From Wyeomyia smithii (Eukaryota; Arthropoda; Insecta; Diptera; Culicidae): a stretch of DNA of 64,000 nucleotides. The DNA lies in the NCBI RefSeq assembly GCF_029784165.1, contig NC_073696.1, forward strand, positions 41,123,858 through 41,187,857, given 5' to 3'. The translations under genes were made by a program, and so were the position numbers. The notes under the pieces were generated by a model that made no database searches, was not told where the DNA came from, and saw only the letters and a program-made list of their open reading frames with translations. Of the stretch, positions 22,101 through 31,850 are shown piece by piece. Position 1 is the first letter of the stretch. Every line of letters starts with the position of its first letter.

Positions 22101-22858
22101 TCGACATTTCGTGTGAGGTCATACGGAATGTCAATTGGTCGCATGCGAGTTGACCCGTTAGTAATTGAAATAAGAATAGGCAGATGGTCGCTACCGTGAG
22201 GATCGAGGATTACCTTCCATGTGCAATCCAACCGTAGCGACGTCGAACATAAGGATAGATCCAAAGCGCTTGGGCGCGCTGGAGGTTTCGGGATACGTGT
22301 CATTTCACCGTTGTTTAAAATAGTCATGTCGAAGTCATCGCAAAGGTTATAGATTAAAGAGGAGCGGTTATCATTGTATGGGGAACCCCAAGCCACGCCA
22401 TGAGAGTTGAAGTCTCCCAAAATCAAACGTGGCGAGGGAAGAAGTTCTATTAAATCAAAGAGCAGCCGTTGCCCAACCTGTGCTCTGGGGGGAATATATA
22501 TTGAGGCAATACAAAGCTCTTTACCTTGTATTGTCATTTGACATGCGACAACTTCGATGCCTGGAATCGAGGGGAGGTTAATACGATAGAAAGAATAGCA
22601 CTTTTTAATCCCTAAAAGTACTCCTCCATATGGGGTGTCTCGATCAAGGCGAATAATATTAAAATCATGGAAGTTGAGATCAATATTTGAAGTAAGCCAA
22701 GTTTCACAAAGGGAAAATGCATCGCATTTGTTTTTATTTATCAAAACTTTAAACGAATCAATTTTTGGTAAAATACTTCTACAATTCCACTGTAAGACAG
22801 AGATATAATCCTTCATATACGCAGTTGAATTAGGCATCGAAGGATACAATCGCTGCAA
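19151..22858 (-). CDS. LINE ORF2: endonuclease, reverse transcriptase, RNase H
   Basis: An intact 1235-aa protein. Residues about 20-230 are an endonuclease/exonuclease/phosphatase domain, with LQWNCRSI, CETW, GDFNSHGVAWG (148 onward) and SDHLPI. The middle third is the RT, with SYRPIAMLSC, FLDIKGAFDSVS, LPQGSCLSPLLYNFYVNDID and the catalytic LADDS (Leu in place of the usual Tyr or Phe). Toward the C-terminus lies RNase H, with all four acidic residues visible in YTDGS, AELAAI, FTDSLSS and NEKADSLAKV. A C-x-C...H...C tail motif (CACGEGYHDIEHVVWSC) closes it. The start at 22858 overlaps the end of ORF1 by 29 nt, suggesting coupled translation. It acts in target-primed reverse transcription. 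Confidence 0.95.
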   Translation of the reverse strand: MQRLYPSMPNSTAYMKDYISVLQWNCRSILPKIDSFKVLINKNKCDAFSLCETWLTSNIDLNFHDFNIIRLDRDTPYGGVLLGIKKCYSFYRINLPSIPGIEVVACQMTIQGKELCIASIYIPPRAQVGQRLLFDLIELLPSPRLILGDFNSHGVAWGSPYNDNRSSLIYNLCDDFDMTILNNGEMTRIPKPPARPSALDLSLCSTSLRLDCTWKVILDPHGSDHLPILISITNGSTRMRPIDIPYDLTRNVDWKLYEEMISKAVESIQHHSPLEEYNLLAGLILDAALQAQTKKYPGVTIKERPPTPWWDQECSDVYTQRSDAFKAYQTGGIPGDYLRYSELDTKLKSLAKAKKRGYWRRFVNETSRETSMSTLWNTARRMRNRVTVNESEESSSRWIFDFARKVCPGSVPKQNIVRDASPGHDAIESPFTMAELSVALLSCNNNAPGLDRIKFNLLKNLPGNAKRRLLNLFNKFLEQNIVPQDWRQVKVIAIQKPGKPASNHNSYRPIAMLSCIRKLMEKMILRRLDHWVESNGLLSETQFGFRRAKGTNDCLALLSTDIQLAYARKEQMASAFLDIKGAFDSVSIDILSGKLHRQGFSPILNNFLHNLLSEKHMHFTHGDLATFRISYMGLPQGSCLSPLLYNFYVNDIDECLANSCTIRQLADDSVISVTGAKAADLQGPLQDTLDNLSAWALQLGIEFSPEKTEIVVFSRKHEPAQLQTQLMGKTISQVLVHKYLGVWFDSKGTWGCHVRYLMKKCQQRVNFLRTITGQWWGAHPGDLIRLYQTTILSVIEYGCFCFRSAANTHLIKLERIQYRCLRIALGCMQSTHTMSLEVLAGVLPLKNRFWSLSSRILIKCEVLNRPVIENFERLIELNSQTRFMTLYFNHMSQNINPSSNIPNRVDLSNTSDSTVFFDTSMIEETRGIPDHLRVQQIPKIFSNKYRNINCDNMDYTDGSLLDGSTGFGIFNNNLTVSHKLDNPASVYVAELAAIQYTLGIIEKMPTDHYFIFTDSLSSIEALRSMKDVKHSPYFLGKIREHLSALSEKSTQITLAWVPSHCSIPGNEKADSLAKVGATNGDIYERPIAFNEFFALVRQNTIISWQNAWTRGELGRWLHSIIPKVSTNPWFKGLDVGRDFICVMSRLMSNHYRFDAHLRRVGLGESGICACGEGYHDIEHVVWSCPVHRDARSKLIASLQAEGRQPAVPVRDVLASRDLSYMSLIYVFLKSIHAPV

Positions 22859-24200
22859 GGAGAGGCCATTGGGCAGTCAACTGCTTCAAAAATGATCTAA
22901 CTGTTGGGAGGAATGCTGTAAGAAAAATTTTAACTGGATCGGGTACATTGAAAGTTTCAAAAATCCAGTCCACAATGTCAGAAAATTTCACTAACCCAGA
23001 GTTTGTTTCATCAACTGGGAGTGTAAAAGGAGCAACTGGGGTTTTAGATGTTCCTGGCAGTGCTGGGAACTCCTTCTGGGACTTTAAATTTGCCAGCCCA
23101 GGAGGAGTTTGCTTCGGTTTTTCCGCAGCACTGTTTGGTTTGTTTGTAACTTTCATTTCACTTTGAGAAATCTTAGGACCTTTTCTGGGAAGTTTAGGAG
23201 AGGAAATATTTTTCCTCTTTCTAGACTCCCCAGGATTGGCGTAAGATGCTCCCGCTGGTGAATCGTCAGAATCGGTTTCCTCAGAGGGCAACAGATCGAA
23301 GGGGTTCGAAGTAACGGGAGAAGTGGTAACGGTCTTCTTCAGCATGTCAGCGTAGGAACGCTTTGAACGCTCTTTGAGAGACCGTTTTATTTTATCCCTG
23401 CGCTGCATGTACACCGCACATGTCGAGAGCTCATGCAGATTTTCTCCGCAGTGAATACACTTTTCAGCGTTAACACTGCAAGAATCTTCCGCATGAGACT
23501 CCCCACACTTGCCACAACGTGCCTTATTGCAGCAGTAGGCGGCTGTATGGCCTAACTGCTTGCAATTCAGGCAGTTCATGACGCGGGGCACGTAGAGCCT
23601 CACAGGGAGACGAACCCGGTGGATCGAGACGTGGCTTGGTAGTGCAGACCCGGCGAACGTAACTCGAAACGAGTCTGACGGAGTGTATACTGTTTTGCCA
23701 CCGATGATCGATGCTGACCGCAATTGCTTGCAGTCGAGCACCTTTACTTCGAGACACGTTTTGTTCTTAAAGCACCCTTTGGCACTTTGCAGTATACACT
23801 CGACGGACAGACTCGAATCGGTTATGACACCGTCGATCTCCACGTCTCGTGCGGGTATGTAAACGCGATACTCGCGTGTGAAGAGCTCAGAGCAAGCTAT
23901 ATCGTTGGCCTCTTTCAGGTTACCGACCACGACACGGAGCTTGTTAGGCCGGACCTTGGAAATTTCGGTCACGCCCTTGTACTCCTTCGTCAGGTCTTTA
24001 GAAATCTGCAAGAGGTTCAACTTTTTCGATTTCGGTCCTGCCTTTGGCCGAAAGTAAACAGTATAGCTGCCCTGGGCTCCGTCTGGGTAAAGCCTGGGGC
24101 GAGGGGGGACTGAAGAATGAACAGGGGAGGGGGTAACAGAAGGGTCAGGGTCAGAGGGGTTCGGGGATGGTGGCGCGGGAGGCGAGGGATCTACATCCAT
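22830..24200 (-). CDS. LINE ORF1: gag-like nucleic-acid-binding protein
   Basis: An intact 456-aa protein. The N-terminus is Pro/Ser-rich (MDVDPSPPAPPSPNPSDPDP). An RRM-like central part (YTVYFRPKAGPKSKKLN... then VVVGNLKEAND) is followed by retroviral-type zinc knuckles: CLNCKQLGHTAAYC, CGKCGESHAEDSC and CIHCGENLHELSTC. The basic segment DKIKRSLKERSKRSYADML after the knuckles is common in insect LINE gags. ORF1 proteins bind element RNA to form the particle that is carried to DNA. Its end overlaps the ORF2 start. Confidence 0.93.
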   Translation of the reverse strand: MDVDPSPPAPPSPNPSDPDPSVTPSPVHSSVPPRPRLYPDGAQGSYTVYFRPKAGPKSKKLNLLQISKDLTKEYKGVTEISKVRPNKLRVVVGNLKEANDIACSELFTREYRVYIPARDVEIDGVITDSSLSVECILQSAKGCFKNKTCLEVKVLDCKQLRSASIIGGKTVYTPSDSFRVTFAGSALPSHVSIHRVRLPVRLYVPRVMNCLNCKQLGHTAAYCCNKARCGKCGESHAEDSCSVNAEKCIHCGENLHELSTCAVYMQRRDKIKRSLKERSKRSYADMLKKTVTTSPVTSNPFDLLPSEETDSDDSPAGASYANPGESRKRKNISSPKLPRKGPKISQSEMKVTNKPNSAAEKPKQTPPGLANLKSQKEFPALPGTSKTPVAPFTLPVDETNSGLVKFSDIVDWIFETFNVPDPVKIFLTAFLPTVRSFLKQLTAQWPLLAAIVSFDA

Positions 24201-24805
24201 CGCGCTATGTTTAGCGCACTAGCGCTGACAAGAACACGTACCTTTTTATTTCTCCCTTCCAGTAAGGTTGGTTGTCCGATCGTTCGAAGTAGCAGCCGTT
24301 ACAGCCAGCAGCACCAATACAGCAGCACCAAACAGCCACCAGCAGCGAGCCAGGTGTGAGATCACTCCACACAGCGATACGACTCGCTGACACTGATGGC
24401 TTCTTCTTTTTCCTCGTTTGTGTCTCGTCCACTGCTGTAGCACAATCCAGCCAGCAGCCAAATCGGCTTACGCACCAGCTGGCAGTCACGATGCGAAACA
24501 GTTGCACAAAGGAACGACCTTGAACCCGGATTTATTTCACTCGACCAGGCAAACAATGCCAACACTTGTTCACACGTCTTTTGTTTTATACTCTATCGGA
24601 CCGATCACCAAACACGTCCAGTACTGATGCGTGTTCGGCACAGAATATGAATGTGTTTAACCGCCTTAATTTTAAATATATTTTTTCGCTTAAATATACG
24701 TCTGCACTACTTCGTTTCACTGCAATTAACTCTCCAAGGAACGGAACTAGATCCCTTGCCTGTTCTTCTCGCGCCGGTTGTCAGTTTTCTCTACCAGGTT
24801 GCTGA

Positions 24806-25189
24806 CTAGAAAGGCCTTTTGCTTGACGTGGCGCAAGTGACACTCCCCCCCCGTAGTCCGGGAAGCACCTCCTGATCCGAACTACTTCCTACGCCTACGT
24901 CTAGCACAGCAAGTTTTACTGCAGGACGCTCGTAGATACCTGAGCTGGTTTGGACAGTTGCTCTCCTAACCTGCCCATCCTTAGATCTGCACACCGAAAT
25001 AATTCTCCCTTTGGGCCAGTTGTTACGAGGGAAACTGTGGTCCACGATTACGACAATATCACCTACTTCAATCGGCTTTGTTGTGCTGAACCATTTAGTT
25101 CTGCGAGTAATGGTTGGGAGATAATATGTTAGCCAACGTCGCCAGAAAACATTAGCTAGTAATTGCGATATCTGCCAGTTTCTTTTCAC
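24806..25189 (-). pseudogene. BEL/Pao C-terminal pol domain (DUF5641-like)
   Basis: The region FWRRWLTYYLPTITRRTKWF and GDIVVIVDHSFPRNNWPKGRI is the conserved tail of BEL/Pao polyproteins after the integrase. It is in a different frame from the integrase piece, so a frameshift lies near 25190-25200. The frame runs on into the 3' LTR before stopping at 24806. Confidence 0.85.
24843..24854 (-). other. polypurine tract of the BEL/Pao element
   Basis: On the minus strand GGGGGGGGAG directly precedes the LTR start TGTCACTTGC, the expected priming site for plus-strand DNA synthesis. Confidence 0.75.
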
Positions 25190-25199
25190 ACCAATGGTT

Positions 25200-26070
25200 T
25201 CAAACCATCCGACGAGCCCAACAAGAGGGGGTCAGTACTTCAGCTGTCTCGTCATCCAACGGAATATGGGTTAGTGGCCTAGCGTTCAATGTATGCTCAA
25301 TTTCCACTAAAACATTTCTTAGAACTTCGTCACATGGTAGCTTTGGCAATTTCCACTCGTATAAGTTCCTTTTTACGGACTTCACTAGCCTTTCCCACGC
25401 ACCGCCCATATGTGGTGAGCTCGGGAGTATGAATTTCCATGCGGTACACGGTGAAGTTATCGCAGCGATCAATTTGTTTTTATCCATCGTTTTAACAGCT
25501 TCCTCCAGTTCTGTCGATGCGCCCTGGAAGTTGGTTCCGTTATCGGTGAAAATTTCTATCGGAACTCCCCTCCGAAAGCGTCATAATGCCATGATGCAAG
25601 AATCTGCGCTTAATGTGTGGGCAAGCTCGATGTGAATAGCACGCGTGGTCAGACATGTGATTAAAACGCCCCATCTTTTCTCAGACCGACGACCAACTGA
25701 TACAAGCATCGGACCAAAGTAATCGACTCCTATATATGAAAAGGGCCGGCTAAATGCAGCAAGTCTGGCTGCTGGTAGATCACTCATCATTGGGGGATTT
25801 GGCACTGCGGATGCAATTTTACAATGTTGACAGTTACCACGCAACTTTCGATACAGCTGTCTCAAACGCGGTATTCGATAGCGAAGTTTAAGTTTATTAA
25901 TGGCGGTTTCGTGCTTTCTATGTAACAAATTGCAGTGATAATATTGTATAATTTGAGTTGTAATTGGATGCACCGGCGGAAGAATGATTGGTCTTTTTGA
26001 TTGCGGATCTGCATAAAAACACGCACCAATTCGGCTGCGTGCTCTCATCACCTCGTGTTCGTCCAAATAT
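25200..26070 (-). pseudogene. BEL/Pao integrase, one internal stop
   Basis: It starts just after the MITE at 26071-26239. The zinc-binding part shows HCNLLHRKH and CQHCK. The catalytic Asp is in VDYFGP, the second Asp in FTDNGTNFQG and the Glu in PHMGGAWERLV. A TGA at 25581-25583 interrupts the frame between the first and second catalytic residues. All three catalytic residues are still encoded. Confidence 0.9.
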
Positions 26071-26239
26071 GGGGCCATGCACATACCACGTGGACAGATT
26101 TTTAGCGATTTTGACCCCCCCCCTCCCCCTCCGTGGACAACTGTCAATATAAATTCTAAAAAATTTGTATGGACCGTGGACATTAGCCTACCCCCCCCCC
26201 CCTCCCTCAAAGCTGTCCACGTGGTATGTGGATGGCCCC
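26071..26239. mobile_element. 169-bp MITE inserted in the BEL/Pao pol gene
   Basis: The terminal inverted repeats are about 27 bp, starting GGGGCCAT and ending CACGTGGACAG, with one mismatch. They are flanked by the 3-bp duplication TAT (26068-26070 and 26240-26242). Taking the element and one duplication out restores a continuous pol frame across the junction. The interior has two C-rich runs. The family is probably PIF/Harbinger-like, judged from the 3-bp duplication only. Confidence 0.85.
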
Positions 26240-28992
26240 TATGGGGATAAACTATACAAAGAACTATTCTTGAACACTTGCGTTGCTTGGCCTCGCCGTG
26301 AGCCCTCCAGAAGGAATGCATATTCATCCGGGTATGCTTCTAGTTGCGCCTGATTGTACAGCCAGTTTTGAGCTTCCAGCAATTCGTGTTGTTGAAGTGG
26401 GGCTATATCCGGACTTAGTTTAAACGTCTGTTGCCTACGGATTTTGCGCCAAAGTTTAATTTTGGGTAATTTTCTTACAGCTCGGAGAACAAAGGCTGTC
26501 ACTCGATATAGTCGTACCCAACTAGAAAAATCATCGAATTGTATGATACGCTTCGGAATTCGAAAATGAAGCAATAAGTGAGGACGAAGTTCCTCGTTCG
26601 TCATTCCGACGGAAACGGGTGACGAAGGCCATTCGTCTGTGGTATGGGAAAGAAACTGCGGGCCCTTGAACCACCTACTATCTGGAGCCAGGTCTGGCTT
26701 GCGCTGCCACTTTGTGCTATCATCTGCGACATTATGCTTTGTTGGCACCCAACGCCACTCTGTTATATCTGTAGATTCCAAAATTCCTCCAACTCGGCTT
26801 CCTACATGTTGCGAATAACGTTTGTGATCGGATTTTAACCAACACAACAGATCACGAGAGTCCGTCCAAAAAAAAGCAATATTATTAGCCAATCTAACTC
26901 CGATGACGCCTGCTTGTAGCTCTGCTCTCGGTATTGATAAATACGTTAAGGGTGCGACGCGGGTTTTAGAACCGACGAGCGTGCTTTCGATAATTCCAGC
27001 TTCCTCAAATCGCAAATAAACAGTTGCTGCAAAACCATGCTCACTAGCATCAACAAACGTGTGCAATTAGACGGTATTTGCATTGCCCCCTGACGTTTTC
27101 GTTCTAAAGCATCGTGGAATTTTTACATTTTCCACTAATGGTAGTACACTCAGCCACACTAGCCAGTTATTAAGAATTTTACCCTCTATCTGATCGTCCC
27201 AGTTTATGCCGGCTCTCCAGATGTCCTGCAGGAGGACTTTCAAAAACATAAGGACATGTGATATGAATCCAAGAGGATCATAAATCATCATCAAAGCCCT
27301 TAATACTTCTCGTTTTGATGGGGCTCGTATTCCACGAAGTAAGTCAGGGTCGTGTCGTGGGGAAAGTTTAAATGTGAATGTATCGGATGAAGTGCACCAG
27401 TACATCCCAAGAATTTTCTCGGTGGCCATGGGTGAACTAAAATCTAAGCTTTTCTCTTCAATGTTTCCTTCACATAAGACACGTCGTACGTTTACCGAGT
27501 TAGAAATCCAATTTCTGAGATGAAATCCGCCGTTACTGTGTATAAATTTTACTTCATTGGCTAACTGAATAGCCTCTTGTTCAGTTTCAACACTTATTAG
27601 CATATCATCGACGTAATGCTTCCGTATGATAATGTCCACAGCCGCTGGGTATCGTTTCTTAAACCGCATTGCATTTATATTTTTAATGTATTGCGCGCTG
27701 CTTGGCGAACAGCTTGCCCCGAAAGTCATTACGCGCATAGCATACACATCAGGCTCACTCTCCGATGGGTTGATTTTCCACAGAAATCTCTGACTGTTCT
27801 GATCTTCTTTTTTAATGAGTACTTGGTGGAACATTTCACGAATGTCCGCGCTGATGGCTATTTTATATTCTCGAAACTTGTGTAAAACTGCAGGAAGCGA
27901 TGTGAGCTGATCCGGCCCTTTCAATAGGACGGAGTTGAGCGAAACACTATGAGATTTAGCTGCGGCATCCCAAACTATCCTAACGTTGCCAGGTTTATTA
28001 GGATTAACAACTGGAAAAATGGGTAAATACCATTCACGTGGGCTCTTCACGGCTAGCTCTTCAGGTTCTATTTTCCGTATCTATCGCTTGTCCAGATATT
28101 CCTCAATCTTTTTCTGCATTACTTTTGCCAATTCCGGATCTTTTGCCAACCTCTGCTCCAAACAGACCCACCTTTTCAAAGCCATTGTCTTGCTTTCAGG
28201 AAGCCGCACATGGTTGTATTTCCAAAACAGCCCCGTTTCATACTGGTTATTCAATCGTCGAGTAAGCTGAATTAATAGATCCTGCGCTCGTTGGTCCGCG
28301 ATTGGCATAGCACGTGTGGTGTTATTCGTTATACCCAAGCTGTCCAACGAAAAATAAGCTTTAATTTCCTGATGAAGAATATTCCCGAGCTCACAGTCGC
28401 AATGACTGGCCTGCATCGAGTGATGATTCGTATATTGAATATCAGCTTCGTTACCGCTACTGTTGCCGTAAACGGTCCACCCTAGACGGGTTTTAATCGC
28501 CACCGGATCCCCCCATCCACCTTCTCGACACTTCAGCGTATTGCCAAGCCCTGTGTGATCGAGTCCAAGTAACACACGCGGTACTGCGTTTCGATACGAC
28601 TCTATCGGAATATTTTTTAAATGGGGATATTTTTGCTGTAACTCTTCTACCAGCAACGTTTGGTTAGGTAATTTTAATTCGCCTACGGTACGAATTCCTA
28701 TCAGTGGATGCATAGTTTTTCCAGAACCCGATATTTTCAAATTTACCGTTCGAGATTCTTTCTCATAGCGTCTTGTTCCCCCTGTCCATTTGAGACACAG
28801 GGGCTTACATTGCCCTTCAAGGTATAGCTCATCAGCTAAAGTATCTTCAATTAATGACAGCTCAGTCCCATCATCAATAAAGGCGAATGTTTGAATTTTA
28901 GTGTTCATGCCGTATAAGGTGACTGGCATGATTCGAAAGAGAACTTCGTTTGATTCTGTTTGATGTATGTTGCAATTTTTTTCCCTTTGCAT
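26240..28992 (-). pseudogene. BEL/Pao protease, reverse transcriptase and RNase H with two stops
   Basis: One frame broken by TAG (28081-28083) and TAA (27067-27069). The aspartic protease is seen as FAFIDDGTELSLIE at the N-terminal end. RT motifs include REWYLPIFPVVNPNKPGNVR, SADIREMFHQVLI, FGASCSPSSAQY and the catalytic HYVDDMLIS. RNase H begins LHTFVDASEHGFAATVYLRF and has the DSR motif (FWTDSRDLLCWL). The block ends where the MITE at 26071-26239 has inserted. Confidence 0.9.
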
Positions 28993-29153
28993 ATTATTAA
29001 GGTTACTGCCCGTAGAAACACCGTGATTGAAATCATTGGCCGGTGTTTGCCAAACTCGAACTTGTGGGTTGTGTAAGAGCGGATGGTGTTTATATGTACA
29101 GCCGTCTTTGCCGCATTCGCCTTGCTGACGACATATCCCCTTATTATATCCCC

Positions 29154-30783
29154 TTATTTTTTACAAAAATGCCGTTCTTTAACCACCGCCCATCTAGAGT
29201 CATAACTCAGTTCGCAAAAACGCTTGCATTTCGCCAACGTGTTGCAACTACCCTTACAGACGGGGCACTCTTTTCGATAGTCAATTTCAGCACCTTTCCT
29301 ATCATTATTTCTCTCTGGAGGTACAGATGCATCAGAATGAACGTTGATGTAACCCGCGTGTGGCTTCCGTTGCGTGGGTGCGGACAACAGAACCATACTG
29401 GCATCCTCAGCCATTGAATACAACCACGTACTAAAATCGGAAAGCTTTGGAACTCGCAAATTTCTAGCAAACTTTGCCCATTCCATCCTAAGACTTTTCG
29501 ATTAGCTCATATCGTAAGGAGGCATTATACATAAATTCTTCTACTTCGCAAGCGCCAATCGTGGCCCACAAGTTTTCCACGGATAATGCAAAATTTACTA
29601 ACGTTTCTAGTTTTTCCATATTAGGTGGAGGAAGCCCCCGAATTCTTACGGTGATTGCATGAATAATAGTTTCAGGTTTACCGTAAAGCATTTTCAGTGT
29701 GGATAATACACCGGATACGTTCGAGGCATGCAGTAACCGACATCTAACAGCTTCTAATGCACGACCAGACAAACACTTTCTCAAACGTAACATGTTCTCC
29801 TCATTTGAGAAACCACACATCTCTGTTGATGAGTTAAACGTCGAAAAGAAGAGTGGCCAGTTTTCAGGGTTCCCAGCAAACTCAGGTAGATCTCTTGGAA
29901 CAGCTTGTCTCGCAGCCAGCTGTTTTTGTTCAATACGAGCGTATCCCCAGCATCAGCACCAGAACTACGACGAGGGATGGTATTTTGATCACCAGTTCTA
30001 TGAGGGGTTGAGCCGTGTCTGGGTTTAGATTTAATCGTGCTTACTTGTGGTACCGACTTCAAACGATCAAAACGTTGCTTTATACTATTCGCCTCCCTCT
30101 CAGGCAGTGTTTCAACATGTCTAGCTGAACCCTCAGGATGGTTTTCGGAACGTTTTTGTTCCTTTTTTCAATAATTTGCTGGAATTTCAATTGAGGAAAT
30201 CCATTCATCAATCCGGGAATTGTGACTCGTAACCTCATCTGCATCCCCGCTGACGTCGGACTCATCATCATTGACCGCCTGTAGCAGCTTGTTGAATTTA
30301 GTATTCAGATGTTTTTTCGCTAACGTCTCCTCGATTTGTAATTTTCGCATTGCAAACTCTTCTTCTAACTTATGCTCTTCCTCTATCTTCCGTAATTCCA
30401 ACTCCATTCGTAACTTATACGATTTCCGAGATAAACTAGAAGTGCTATGTGATGACCTTGCCGCTCTATTATCAGCGAGTGCCTGCTTAGAATTTACGCC
30501 TACTGTATCGTTTTGCTTCTCGCAATTATCACAGATCCAGTCCTTTTCAGCTATTCCTCCAGTCACATCGACGCAGAAAAAATGATACCAAGTATCGCAC
30601 TGGTCGCATTGCACCATCGTACTATTGTCTGGTTTGCCACAACCATGTCCACAACTGTTCGCATCTGGCGCAGAGAGATCAGGATTGCCCTGCTTACCTT
30701 CACTGACTGCCGTTCTCTGTGCAGTAACAGAAGTGGCATCGACTTTTAATTCGTTGTGCTCCTCGAAGCTCTCTTTTGAGTCA
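29154..30783 (-). pseudogene. BEL/Pao gag region, frameshifted
   Basis: From 5' to 3' of the element: a PHD finger (CGHGCGKPDNSTMVQC, CDTWYHFFC and WICDNC, about 30660-30530), a charged coiled-coil-like stretch of Glu/Leu/Arg (about 30420-30300), a DUF1759-like region (GRALEAVRCRLL, LKMLYGKPETI) and a zinc knuckle (CPVCKGSCNTLAKCKRFC). The frame changes at about 30170, 29800 and 29487. The initiator Met of gag is not in frame with the PHD finger, so the true start is lost or was shifted. Confidence 0.85.
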
Positions 30784-30828
30784 CCTTGGGCATTTTTTTG
30801 ATAACACGAATAAACGTTAATTTTATAT

Positions 30829-31407
30829 TGTTGAATTTATCAACAGGAAATAGCGACGAGAATAATTCCGTAATCTTAATTCGACAATTATTTATTAGAT
30901 GCCACGAGTGTACGAATAAAATTAACCTAAAATTTTACAGAGTGTTGTTTCGATGTATAATTATTAATTTATTAGACTTACGTTCAGTAATTCTCGTAAC
31001 GCCTGTTTTAGAATTAATGATTTCCAGATCGTTTGATTTTTAGAACTACAAAGAATATTTTTTATCTAGGTTCTAACGTGAAATTATAACGTGAAGGTTC
31101 TCACCACAATGATTTTATCCTTGATATAACAAATCATTTAATTTTATGTATTATAAATCAATCCAAATTTCAATTGAACCTAAATTTTCATTATTATTAA
31201 ATTTGTGTATTATGAATGTGTTTAACCGCCTTAATTTTAAATATATTTTTTCGCTTAAATATACGTCTGCACTACTTCGTTTCACTGCAATTAACTCTCC
31301 AAGGAACGGAACTAGATCCCTTGCCTGTTCTTTTCGCGCCGGTTGTCAGTTCTCTCTACCAGGTTGCTGACTAGAAAGGCCTTTTGCTTGACGTGGCGCA
31401 AGTGACA
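30829..31407 (-). repeat. 5' LTR of the BEL/Pao element
   Basis: An intact 579-bp LTR, TGTTGAATTT to AAGTGACA on the plus strand, followed by the target duplication GTAAC (31408-31412). Confidence 0.93.
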
Positions 31408-31412
31408 GTAAC

Positions 31413-31850
31413 GATGTTTAGAAGCTGAAGAAAAATTGCAGCTAGCGACGGGCAAAACTTTAAATTATTCGGTATCATTTTCTTGAAAAAGGAACAGAGA
31501 GGACCTAGTTACGCATTTATTAGTTTTACTTAAAAATTCTACAATCACCGAATTTGTTTCAAAAGTTGCCATCGCTGAATATTAGAATAATACGATATTA
31601 TCATATAACTCTAATTAGACCTTTTCAACACAACTCTTGTTAATTTATTTGAACAAAATTCAGGGCACAAGATGTATGTGATCATAACATTTGTAAGGAA
31701 GGCACGTCATTAAAAGACGCAATAAAATGGGTTCCAATTTTTTTGAATGTAATTGTTTTCTCTATCTTCAGTTTTAACATCGCCTAAATACTGAAACTTG
31801 AACAAAATATAACAGCCATCTGCTTCACAATTATTGTATTTCTTATGAGC
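31413..31850. other. spacer between BEL element and third protease
   Basis: Contains the 3' flank of the minus-strand gene ending at 31851. No canonical poly(A) signal close to the stop and no other gene was seen. Confidence 0.5.

Larger units (their letters stand above)
18773..24645 (-). mobile_element. full-length LINE (I/Loner-like) with two intact ORFs
   Basis: About 5.9 kb on the minus strand, flanked by the 12-bp duplication TATGAATGTGTT (18761-18772, 24646-24657). It has a 5' UTR of about 445 bp (24201-24645), ORF1, an overlapping ORF2, a 3' UTR (about 18788-19150) and an A-tail of roughly 14 residues at its 3' end. Both ORFs are uninterrupted, so this copy may be recent or even competent. 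The clade assignment rests on the gag knuckle pattern plus endonuclease-RT-RNase H order and is tentative. Confidence 0.93.
18379..24842 (-). repeat. 3' LTR of the BEL/Pao element, split by a LINE
   Basis: 18379-18772 (394 bp) plus 24658-24842 (185 bp) add up to 579 bp, exactly the length of the intact LTR at 30829-31407, and align with it throughout. The ends are TGTAGAATTT and AAGTGACA as read on the plus strand. Confidence 0.92.
18379..31407 (-). mobile_element. BEL/Pao LTR retrotransposon with nested LINE and MITE
   Basis: Flanked by GTAAC on both sides (18374-18378 and 31408-31412), the 5-bp duplication usual for BEL/Pao. The LTRs are 579 bp each after removal of the LINE in the left one and differ at about a dozen bases. 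The minus-strand interior (24843-30828) has PHD-finger gag, a DUF1759-like region, CCHC knuckle, protease, RT, RNase H, integrase and a C-terminal DUF5641-like domain. Stops, frameshifts and two insertions make it inactive. Confidence 0.93.
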
